Positions 1-4,294 of a stretch of DNA of 5,143 nt are shown piece after piece (within the stretch, counting starts at the first letter, position 1; each line of letters opens with the position of its first letter). The DNA is from Candidatus Aminicenantota bacterium. GTDB lineage: Bacteria; Acidobacteriota; Aminicenantia; Aminicenantales; Aminicenantaceae. The notes under the pieces are model-generated. The model was not told the DNA's origin and did not search any database. It saw only the letters and a program-made list of their open reading frames with translations. The stretch is taken from contig JAFGNQ010000050.1 of NCBI GenBank assembly GCA_016926925.1, forward strand, positions 1 through 5,143, read 5' to 3'. A program made the translations under genes and the position numbers.

Positions 1-22
1 AATCATTGATTCCTCCTGTCCA

Positions 23-79
23 CTAGGGTTAGATTTTTAAATGACAAGATATATACCCTAGGGTTAGATTTTAGATGAC
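23..79. repeat. pair of direct repeats upstream of the hfq-like gene
   Basis: Two near-identical copies, 23-45 and 58-79, share the core CTAGGGTTAGATTTT followed by a variable base or two and ATGAC. They start 35 bp apart. The second copy is embedded in the 10-bp perfect palindrome ACCCTAGGGT at 55-64, while the first copy has only half of it (ACTAGGGT). They lie 14-70 bp upstream of the -35 box of the hfq-like promoter. They may be binding sites for a transcription factor, or the end of a repeat family that continues to the left of the window; the sequence alone does not decide. Confidence 0.6.
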
Positions 80-92
80 TCGATTCGTTCCA

Positions 93-121
93 TTGAATTT
101 ATCAACAGTTAGTGGTATAAT
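93..121 (+). promoter_or_regulatory. sigma70-type promoter of the hfq-like/pdxA unit
   Basis: TTGAAT (93-98), a 17-nt spacer and TATAAT (116-121), with TG at 113-114 giving an extended -10. Expected transcription start is near 128, leaving a leader of about 50 nt before the ATG at 179. A Shine-Dalgarno stretch AGAGG lies at 168-172. It probably serves both the hfq-like gene and the overlapping pdxA. Confidence 0.75.
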
Positions 122-178
122 TTAGTGCAAATACAAAAATCTCTTTTCACATTTGATTAACTCCAAGAGAGGGCAATT

Positions 179-535
179 ATGAACAGGAAGCTTATCCGTC
201 CCAGTTTTTCTGAATATAAAGACAAGATGTCGCGTGATGCAGCCAAGAAAAAGGCACACCCTTCTTACGAAACCCACGCCGAAAATTATTATTACCTCAA
301 GCAGATGAATAAAAAAACACCCATGATCGTTGTTTTCAATGACGGAGAAAAAATCGAGGGATTTCTAGAGTGGTACGACAAAGACTGTATCAAATTCAAC
401 AGACAAGACGCCCCCAACCTCCTAATATACAAGCATGCAATAAAGTATATCTTTAAGCTGGAGGAGAAAGGAGAGCCGGATAAGAGTGAAGAAACAACGC
501 CTTCCAGGAAACCCGCCCCGAGAAAACGAAAATGA
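179..535 (+). CDS. divergent Hfq-family (Sm-like) RNA-binding protein
   Basis: The 118-residue product has a central Sm fold of the Hfq type at about residues 35-95. The Sm1 part runs through PMIVVFNDGEKIEGFLEWYD and the Sm2 part carries the Hfq signature YKHAI (residues 84-88). By hand alignment to E. coli Hfq, Lys56/His57 of the uridine-binding proximal site correspond to K85/H86, Gly29 to G56 and Asp40 to D67, whereas Gln8 is replaced by E35. A 34-residue basic N-terminal extension precedes the Sm core, and a tail rich in Lys, Arg and Pro (about residues 97-118) follows it; typical Hfq starts within a few residues of the Sm fold. Hfq proteins form hexamers that chaperone small RNAs and mRNAs. 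Whether this variant does so is inference. ATG 179 has a good SD (168-172). Its last 50 nt overlap pdxA. Confidence 0.8.
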   Translation: MNRKLIRPSFSEYKDKMSRDAAKKKAHPSYETHAENYYYLKQMNKKTPMIVVFNDGEKIEGFLEWYDKDCIKFNRQDAPNLLIYKHAIKYIFKLEEKGEPDKSEETTPSRKPAPRKRK

Positions 536-1520
536 GCCCCCTGTCATCGGGATCACTTTGGGTGATCCGGGAGGGGTCGGACCCGAGGTCATACTCAAAG
601 CCGTTTCTCAGAAAGAAGTTCTCCCTGAAGTGCGTATCATACTTTTCGGATCCAGGCTCGTACTGGAGGAGGAGAAACGCTCCCTGGGGTTGAAGCCGGA
701 CATCATCCCGTTTGACGAGGCCGATATCGGCCATCTCCCCCCGCTCTCTCTTTATGAAGTGCCCTATCCCGATCGAGCCGCAGATAAGGGCTCTCCCTCG
801 GCCGCAAACGGAGAGGCATCATTCCTTTTTTTCGAAAAAGCCGTGAAAAAAGCCAGGGACGGGCTAATCCATGCCCTGGTAACCGGACCTATCTCCAAGC
901 ATTCCTGGAACCTGGCCAATATCACCTATGCCGGCCACACAGAGTACCTTGGCCGCATATTCCCTAAAGCGATCATGTCCTTTTGGTCGGAATCGTTGAA
1001 GGTAGCTCTCTTCACCCACCACATCCCATTGAAAAAAGCCCTGGCGCAGATCACGAAAAACAACCTTCTCGACTTCTTTCTCCTTTTGAAGCAGGTATTT
1101 GAGAGGATGCAGATCCGAGAGCATCACTTTCTTGTCGCGGGAATGAATCCACATGCCGGAGAGTCAGGTCTTTTGGGGACAGAGGAAATCCAAGAAATCA
1201 CACCTGCAATCGTCGAAGCACGGAAATCAGGAATGTCCATCCAAGGGCCTTTTCCTCCCGACGTGGTCTTCCGCCAAGCCCTCGGACAACCGGAGACGAT
1301 GGCCATAGCACTCTACCATGACCAGGGGCTCATTGCCTTCAAGATCGTCGCTTTTGACGAGGGCGTCAACGTGACTCTGGGCCTCCCTTTTGTCCGGACA
1401 TCTCCCGATCATGGCACGGCCTTTGATATCGCAGGAAAGGACATGGCCAACCCTAAAAGCATGATCGAGGCCATAAAGCTGGCAGCCCGACTGAGGCCTT
1501 ATGAGTCGCCTCCCCTCTGA
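486..1520 (+). CDS. pdxA: 4-hydroxythreonine-4-phosphate dehydrogenase PdxA
   Basis: PdxA oxidises 4-phosphohydroxy-L-threonine with NAD(P); the product decarboxylates to 3-amino-2-oxopropyl phosphate, a precursor of pyridoxal 5'-phosphate in the DXP-dependent route. The 344-residue product opens its conserved core with IGITLGDPGGVGPE (21-34). It has TGPISK (133-138), the substrate-binding GHTE (H151), FTHHIPL (metal ligand H179), NPHAGE (H223), YHDQG (H278), K286, N295 and R304 in LGLPFVRTSPDHGT. By alignment to the E. coli enzyme, all three metal histidines and the phosphate-binding residues are present. The start is GTG 486 with AGGAG at 469-473 (12-nt spacing, rather long); no in-frame ATG occurs before the core. 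The first ~18 residues are non-conserved and overlap the 3' end of the hfq-like gene by 50 nt, which suggests translational coupling. Confidence 0.95.
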   Translation: MKKQRLPGNPPRENENEPPVIGITLGDPGGVGPEVILKAVSQKEVLPEVRIILFGSRLVLEEEKRSLGLKPDIIPFDEADIGHLPPLSLYEVPYPDRAADKGSPSAANGEASFLFFEKAVKKARDGLIHALVTGPISKHSWNLANITYAGHTEYLGRIFPKAIMSFWSESLKVALFTHHIPLKKALAQITKNNLLDFFLLLKQVFERMQIREHHFLVAGMNPHAGESGLLGTEEIQEITPAIVEARKSGMSIQGPFPPDVVFRQALGQPETMAIALYHDQGLIAFKIVAFDEGVNVTLGLPFVRTSPDHGTAFDIAGKDMANPKSMIEAIKLAARLRPYESPPL

Positions 1521-1587
1521 TTCCGTGACAGGACAAGAATAACGGCATAGTTTATATTGAGATTTAAAAACATCCAAGAGGTGTGAC

Positions 1588-2373
1588 GTGAAGATCTGTA
1601 CGTTTAACGTGAATTCCATTAGGGTGAGAGCCGGACTGATCCTCGATTGGATCCGGCACAGAAACGATGATCTGGATGTGCTGTGTTTCCAGGAGCTTAA
1701 GGTGGTCGAGGAACTATTTCCTCGGGATGAATTCGAAAGATCGGGATTTCACTGCCAAGTGTTCGGACAAAAAACGTATAACGGTGTCGCCATATGCACC
1801 AAAGGCCCCTTGGAAGACGGCCAAAAAGGATTCGGTGACGCAGAGTGGGACGAACAGAAAAGATTTCTTTCCTGCCGCTATAAAGGAATCCGTATCATCA
1901 ACGTTTACGCTCCGCATGGCGACTTGAAAGGAATGCCCAAATTCGAGTACAAACAGGGTTGGTATCGCCGGCTCATCGCTCATTTGAACAGCCATCACTC
2001 CCCGAAAGATCCCATCCTCATCGTCGGCGACTTCAATGTGGCTCGCGAAGATAGGGACGTCTACAATCCCATAGCCCTGAAGGATTCCATCGGAACGCTG
2101 CCCGAGGAAAGGGCTGTATTCGAAGAGCTGCTCGACTGGGGATTTGTGGACACCTTCCGCTTCAAATACCCCGACTCAAAGCAATTCACATGGTGGGACT
2201 ACATAGGCGGGGCCATATGGAAAGATGAGGGGATGCGCATCGATTATGCACTCTGTACCGAGTCTTTGAAAAAGAGTGTGGCCGGCGTTGAAGTCGACAT
2301 CTGGACGAGAAAAAGGCGGCAGCCGAAGCCGTCGGACCATGCGCCGCTGATCGTCACCCTCGATCTCGGCTAA
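1588..2373 (+). CDS. xth: exodeoxyribonuclease III / AP endonuclease
   Basis: An exonuclease III (EEP superfamily) of 261 residues, against 268 in E. coli XthA. It cleaves DNA at abasic sites and degrades duplex DNA 3' to 5' in base excision repair, using a divalent metal. The catalytic set is complete: N7 (FNVNS), E36 (QELK), Y107 (NVYAPHG), D148 and N150 (GDFNVA), D219 (GMRIDY) and the D250-H251 pair (PSDHAP). FTWWDY (200-205) is the equivalent of the family's FSWFDY region. The start is GTG 1588, supported by AGAGGTG at 1577-1583 and by the MKICTFNVNS N-terminus typical of the family. It follows pdxA by 67 nt on the same strand; no convincing separate promoter is seen, so co-transcription is possible. 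It converges on smpB across only 47 nt, where no strong terminator hairpin is visible. Confidence 0.95.
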   Translation: MKICTFNVNSIRVRAGLILDWIRHRNDDLDVLCFQELKVVEELFPRDEFERSGFHCQVFGQKTYNGVAICTKGPLEDGQKGFGDAEWDEQKRFLSCRYKGIRIINVYAPHGDLKGMPKFEYKQGWYRRLIAHLNSHHSPKDPILIVGDFNVAREDRDVYNPIALKDSIGTLPEERAVFEELLDWGFVDTFRFKYPDSKQFTWWDYIGGAIWKDEGMRIDYALCTESLKKSVAGVEVDIWTRKRRQPKPSDHAPLIVTLDLG

Positions 2374-2420
2374 GCACATACCTAAGATCGGTAAAGCTTA
2401 AGAAGCAACCCGGCTTTGCC

Positions 2421-2873
2421 CTATTTCCGCCACTTTTTCATTTCAGCTCTCATTTCCCTGTTTCTATCCCGCTCCCGGATGGTCTCTCGCTTCTGGTAGG
2501 CCTTTTTTCCCTTGGCAAGACCGATTTCCACCTTCACCCTCCCCTTGTCATTGATGAAGATTTTTGTGGGGATCAGGGTCAAACCCTTCTCGCGAATCTT
2601 TCCAGTCAAGCGTTTGATCTCTCTTTTATGGAGAAGAAGTTTTCGAGCCCTCAAAGGATCATGATTGAACCAGCTGGCAGCTTCGTAGGGGCTGATGTGG
2701 CAGTTTACGAGAAAGACCTCCCCCTGCTTAAGCTCGGCATAACTTTCTTTCAAACTGATCCGCCCTTCTCTGATGGATTTGACTTCTGTTCCCACGAGAG
2801 CTACGCCTGCCTCGAAAGATTCGAGGATGTCGTAATTGAAAAAGGCCTTTTTATTCTTTGCTATGAGCCTCAT
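2421..2873 (-). CDS. smpB: SsrA-binding protein SmpB
   Basis: SmpB binds tmRNA and brings it to stalled ribosomes for trans-translation. The 150-residue length is usual. The OB-type body carries LVGTEVKSIREGR (26-38, the family signature), VNCHISPY (56-63), HDPLRARKLLLHKREI (71-86) and GLTLIPTKIF (97-106). The end GLAKGKKAYQKRETIRERD (118-136) with its basic tail is the part that occupies the decoding centre. ATG 2873 gives the standard N-terminus MRLIAKNKKA; the SD is weak (AGGA about 11 nt upstream). No tmRNA gene (ssrA) is visible here. The gene converges with xth and is transcribed in the same direction as carD, 250 nt away, with a candidate promoter of its own. Confidence 0.96.
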   Translation of the reverse strand: MRLIAKNKKAFFNYDILESFEAGVALVGTEVKSIREGRISLKESYAELKQGEVFLVNCHISPYEAASWFNHDPLRARKLLLHKREIKRLTGKIREKGLTLIPTKIFINDKGRVKVEIGLAKGKKAYQKRETIRERDRNREMRAEMKKWRK

Positions 2874-2971
2874 ACGAAGTCTGTCCTTGATTCGGTTTGA
2901 GCAGGACTTGATTCATCCTGAGGGGCGTTTTCTTTTTCGCCACGGAACAAACAAATCCGCTTCTCTTTCAA

Positions 2972-3001
2972 AGTATATACCCTTTAGAAGGATTTTGTCC
3001 A
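2972..3001 (-). promoter_or_regulatory. candidate smpB promoter
   Basis: On the minus strand TGGACA (3001-2996), an 18-nt spacer and TATACT (2977-2972), each 5/6 to consensus. An alternative reading of the -10 as TATATA gives a 16-nt spacer. The predicted start near 2965 leaves a leader of about 90 nt before smpB. This is the best promoter-like match in the 250-nt gap between carD and smpB, which otherwise shows no gene. Confidence 0.45.
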
Positions 3002-3123
3002 AGCCTGTCCGGGAGAATTCCGCTTATCGGCGCAGAATAAAAGAGGGAAACGGCGCACTCAGTAACGGAATGAAACCAAACGCCCAAGAATCAAGGACAA
3101 AAAATAAGGGAGCGAGTCGGCAA

Positions 3124-3642
3124 TTAGGAATCGAGGGGATGGCTGACGTTTTTGAAGCAGCAAGACAAGGAAGTCATCACTCTCTCTTCGATTTTATCCA
3201 CAGGTTCCTCGGAAACCTCCGAGATTTCGGAGACGATGAGAACCTTCGCTCTTTCCATCATCTTTTTTTCACGGAACGAAAGCGGCTTGATAAGATTGAG
3301 GTAGAAAAGACTTTTGAGCACAAGGGCCATATCCAGCATTTGACCGGATTTCATCAAGTCCACATGCTCTTTGTACCGTCCCTTCCAATTCATAGTCACT
3401 TCAACGATACCATTGCTCATAAACTTGAAGATATTTTCTATCGAACCTTCTGGAATGGGTTTGCGGATCCCTATTTCTTGGGCATTGGAGGAGGGAAGCA
3501 AAACGAGAGTGTCATTGGCTAAAATCCTAAGGTGGAATATGCGAAAAGTTTCCCCGAAATAATTCTCTTCCTGGATATCTTCTATGATACCGATACCTTG
3601 ATTGGGATAAATAACCTTATCCCCAACCTTTAATCCATTCAT
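3124..3642 (-). CDS. carD: CarD/CdnL-family RNA polymerase-binding regulator
   Basis: CarD-family proteins bind the RNA polymerase beta subunit through an N-terminal RID domain and stabilise open complexes, notably at rRNA and other growth promoters. From the ATG at 3642 the product has 172 residues. The RID domain opens with MNGLKVGDKVIYPNQGIGII (1-20) and runs to about residue 62. The C-terminal helical domain starts near NWKGRYKEH (W86, a candidate for the tryptophan that contacts the -10 upstream edge) and continues through LSFREKKMMERAKVLIVSE. The frame is open 8 codons further to a TTG at 3666, but that codon lies inside the promoter spacer, so ATG 3642 is chosen. No SD is present, in keeping with an almost leaderless mRNA. 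It diverges from rpmH. Confidence 0.92.
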   Translation of the reverse strand: MNGLKVGDKVIYPNQGIGIIEDIQEENYFGETFRIFHLRILANDTLVLLPSSNAQEIGIRKPIPEGSIENIFKFMSNGIVEVTMNWKGRYKEHVDLMKSGQMLDMALVLKSLFYLNLIKPLSFREKKMMERAKVLIVSEISEVSEEPVDKIEERVMTSLSCCFKNVSHPLDS

Positions 3643-3654
3643 TTGGTGAGTCTC

Positions 3655-3683
3655 ATTATAATCCAAGCCAGGTTAAGTGTCAA
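3655..3683 (-). promoter_or_regulatory. consensus promoter of carD, near-leaderless transcript
   Basis: On the minus strand TTGACA (3683-3678), exactly 17 nt, then TATAAT (3660-3655): a perfect match to both sigma70 hexamers. The expected start is about 3648-3647, only 5-6 nt before the ATG at 3642. A 5' leader this short has no room for a Shine-Dalgarno sequence, and none is seen. Confidence 0.88.
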
Positions 3684-3751
3684 ATATCTTCACAAAAATC
3701 TTTGTTTACAGGCCTAAAAATAAATCGACGCGACCGATTGTCCCCATTTCT

Positions 3752-3767
3752 CGGTCTGATAAGACCG
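3752..3767 (+). other. perfect short hairpin in the carD-rpmH gap
   Basis: CGGTCT (3752-3757), loop GATA, AGACCG (3762-3767): a 6-bp perfect stem with a tetraloop and no T-run, so not a terminator. It lies about 54 nt upstream of the first A repeat and may belong to the 5' part of a decayed structured RNA there. Function is unknown. Confidence 0.4.
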
Positions 3768-3794
3768 CCTATAAACATCAATATTCCAATAGAG

Positions 3795-3851
3795 GAAGTC
3801 GATGCCGACCCAACCTAACCCGGCAAGATCGGCTCGCCCGGAGGGGAAAAA
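3795..3851 (+). ncRNA. 3' end of a degenerate HEARO-like RNA (first copy)
   Basis: GAAGTCGATGC at 3795-3805 matches 10 of 11 bases of 4065-4075 in the complete RNA. The 34 bases 3821-3854 are identical to 4075-4108, up to and including the ATG. Compared with the full copy, about 16 nt are inserted between these blocks, enlarging the loop of the 3' hairpin; GCCGA (3804-3808) can still pair with TCGGC (3829-3833). The partner of the closing stem (CGGGC) and the pseudoknot domains are not recognisable upstream, so this copy looks 5'-degenerate or belongs to a diverged subtype. Confidence 0.55.
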
Positions 3852-3860
3852 ATGTCGATT
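3821..3860 (+). repeat. repeat A, copy 1
   Basis: Matches copy 2 (4075-4114) at 39 of 40 positions; the only difference is T3855 versus G4109, just after the ATG. It contains the 3' arm of the RNA hairpin, the 3' strand of the closing stem, the RBS GGAGGGG and the ATG. The sequences on either side of the two copies differ. Confidence 0.95.
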
Positions 3861-3926
3861 TTGATTGAGAAACGCACGAAAAAAGCGCCTATTAGAATGC
3901 TTGTGCAAAACTACCTAATATATTGA
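3852..3926 (+). CDS. short ORF behind conserved RBS, possible IscB start remnant
   Basis: The ATG at 3852 has GGAGGGG 5 nt upstream, a very good SD, but the frame stops after 24 codons (TGA 3924-3926). The product starts MSILIEKRTKKAP. By eye this weakly recalls the IscB N-terminus (a short beta strand, then D/E-K-x-x-K-x-P), but the match is too short to trust. It may be the vestige of a deleted nuclease gene, a translated leader, or a chance frame. No known short protein is recognised. Confidence 0.35.
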   Translation: MSILIEKRTKKAPIRMLVQNYLIY

Positions 3927-3932
3927 TAATTC

Positions 3933-3947
3933 ATTAGTTAGACTAAT
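3933..3947 (+). other. right-end hairpin of element 1
   Basis: ATTAGT-TAG-ACTAAT is a perfect 6-bp stem with a 3-nt loop directly abutting repeat B copy 1. At the same place before repeat B copy 2 there is a different small hairpin, GTTA-TTAG-TAAC (4192-4203). Position is conserved while sequence is not. Subterminal hairpins near the right end are what IS200/IS605-type single-strand transposases recognise, so this is read as a right-end hairpin; that role is inference. Confidence 0.45.
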
Positions 3948-3975
3948 CATCGACATTTTTTATGAATAATTCAGG
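3948..3975 (+). repeat. repeat B, copy 1 (element junction with ATGA)
   Basis: 28 bases identical to 4203-4230. It reads CATCGAC-A-TTTTTT, then ATGA (3962-3965), then ATAATTCAGG. The ATGA is read as the boundary between the right end of the upstream element and the left end of the next; HEARO elements are known to sit next to ATGA or GTGA. Confidence 0.95.
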
Positions 3976-4100
3976 GTCCTGGATTGTTCACGGGCCGAGG
4001 TTGCCACAGCGGCAAGGAAGCAGCCCAGAAAGCTGTAGTGAGCCTACCGCGAGTGGGCTGCAACGAAGCCGATGCGGCAAGATCGGCTCGCCCGGAGGGG
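3963..4100 (+). ncRNA. HEARO-like RNA (candidate IscB omega-RNA), orphan
   Basis: A dense, mutually compatible set of helices is visible. A 12-bp terminal hairpin pairs 3963-3974 with 3979-3990 (two G-U pairs, loop GGTC). The closing stem pairs CGGGC 3991-3995 with GCCCG 4090-4094. A hairpin TTGCC/GGCAA (4001-4015) has the loop ACAGC, which is complementary to GCTGT 4032-4036 and so offers a 5-bp pseudoknot. An 8-bp stem GCAGCCCA/TGGGCTGC joins 4020-4027 to 4054-4061 and encloses GTAG/CTAC (4035-4038, 4044-4047; this shares two bases with the pseudoknot). The 3' hairpin AGCCGAT/ATCGGCT pairs 4067-4073 with 4082-4088. An RBS and ATG follow at once. HEARO RNAs are the guide-bearing RNAs of IscB nucleases and lie just upstream of iscB. 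Here no iscB follows. Identification rests on architecture and remembered family features. A cis-regulatory leader is the main alternative. Confidence 0.75.
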
Positions 4101-4114
4101 AAAAAATGGCGATT
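4075..4114 (+). repeat. repeat A, copy 2
   Basis: Second copy of the 40-bp block at 3821-3860, offset by 254 bp, identical over its first 34 bases. It covers the loop and 3' arm of the last RNA hairpin, the closing stem, the RBS and the first codons of the short frame. Confidence 0.95.
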
Positions 4115-4162
4115 AATTTTAAGAAGAATAGCGAGTGTAAATCAGTTTTAGAAGAGACGTAA
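4106..4162 (+). CDS. 18-codon ORF directly behind the structured RNA
   Basis: ATG 4106 with GGAGGGG at 4094-4100 (5-nt spacing); product MAINFKKNSECKSVLEET, then TAA. The RBS touches the 3' strand of the RNA's closing stem (4090-4094), so folding could affect ribosome access. After the first two or three codons it has no clear similarity to the 24-codon frame of the first copy, which argues against a conserved peptide and for an initiation region left after loss of a longer gene. Confidence 0.35.
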   Translation: MAINFKKNSECKSVLEET

Positions 4163-4202
4163 AATCTGTATAAATCACTGATATTGAAACAGTTATTAGT
4201 AA

Positions 4203-4230
4203 CATCGACATTTTTTATGAATAATTCAGG
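4203..4230 (+). repeat. repeat B, copy 2, abutting the rpmH promoter
   Basis: Identical over 28 bases to 3948-3975, offset by 255 bp. After ATGA (4217-4220) only the first 10 bases of the element's left end remain (ATAATTCAGG); the next base begins the -35 box TTGACA of rpmH. It marks the right edge of the accessory island. Confidence 0.93.
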
Positions 4231-4259
4231 TTGACAGAGAGGGGCAGGTTTATTACCAT
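4231..4259 (+). promoter_or_regulatory. rpmH operon promoter
   Basis: TTGACA (4231-4236), a 17-nt spacer and TACCAT (4254-4259, 4/6 to consensus). The predicted start near 4266 gives a leader of about 28 nt before rpmH. Everything upstream of the -35 box is repeat B, so any upstream promoter element is supplied by the inserted DNA. Confidence 0.7.
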
Positions 4260-4294
4260 ATCTAACTCAACACTTGTACTGAAAGAACAGAAAG

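Larger units (their letters stand above)
3966..4220 (+). mobile_element. putative nuclease-less IS605-type/HEARO element
   Basis: Proposed limits: the left end directly after ATGA 3962-3965 and the right end at the ATGA 4217-4220, giving 255 bp. Contents in order: structured RNA, RBS GGAGGGG (4094-4100), an 18-codon frame, about 30 nt of AT-rich DNA, a small right-end hairpin (4192-4203) and the run CATCGACATTTTTT. It has no transposase and no IscB/TnpB gene, so it could move only with help in trans. The same right-end sequence ends the DNA just upstream (to 3965), suggesting two elements in tandem. Exact ends are inferred from the repeats, not from an empty site. Confidence 0.55.

Noticed and set aside
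453..734. 93-codon minus-strand ORF over the hfq-like/pdxA junction
   Set aside because: It is antisense to the well-supported pdxA start region and shows no recognisable domain.
2374..2420. Bidirectional terminator between convergent xth and smpB
   Set aside because: Only weak 4-5 bp pairings such as AAGC/GCTT are present, with no stable stem plus T-run on either strand.
2836..3522. 228-codon plus-strand ORF running antisense through smpB, the gap and carD
   Set aside because: It is antisense to two clearly identified genes, has no family resemblance, and its composition follows the opposite-strand codons.
3643..3666. TTG start 8 codons upstream of the carD ATG
   Set aside because: These codons lie within the spacer and -10 box of a perfect consensus promoter, and homologous proteins start at the residues encoded from 3642.
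3966..4100. Riboswitch or ribosomal-protein leader controlling rpmH
   Set aside because: The RNA is followed by its own RBS and a short frame, and the rpmH promoter lies more than 100 nt further on. Repeated copies with ATGA junctions fit a mobile element better, though a regulatory role is not excluded.
3962..4162. 66-codon plus-strand ORF starting at the ATGA of repeat B
   Set aside because: Its first 48 codons run through the helices of the structured RNA and it has no RBS. Only its last 18 codons, starting at ATG 4106 behind GGAGGGG, are a plausible translated frame.
3821..4230. CRISPR array
   Set aside because: Only two copies of each of two different repeats occur, the spacing is over 120 nt, and the repeats contain an RBS and start codon.
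3690..4290. tmRNA (ssrA) or tRNA gene, considered because smpB is nearby
   Set aside because: No acceptor/T-arm pattern, no GGTTCGA-type T loop and no alanine-tag reading frame could be found.
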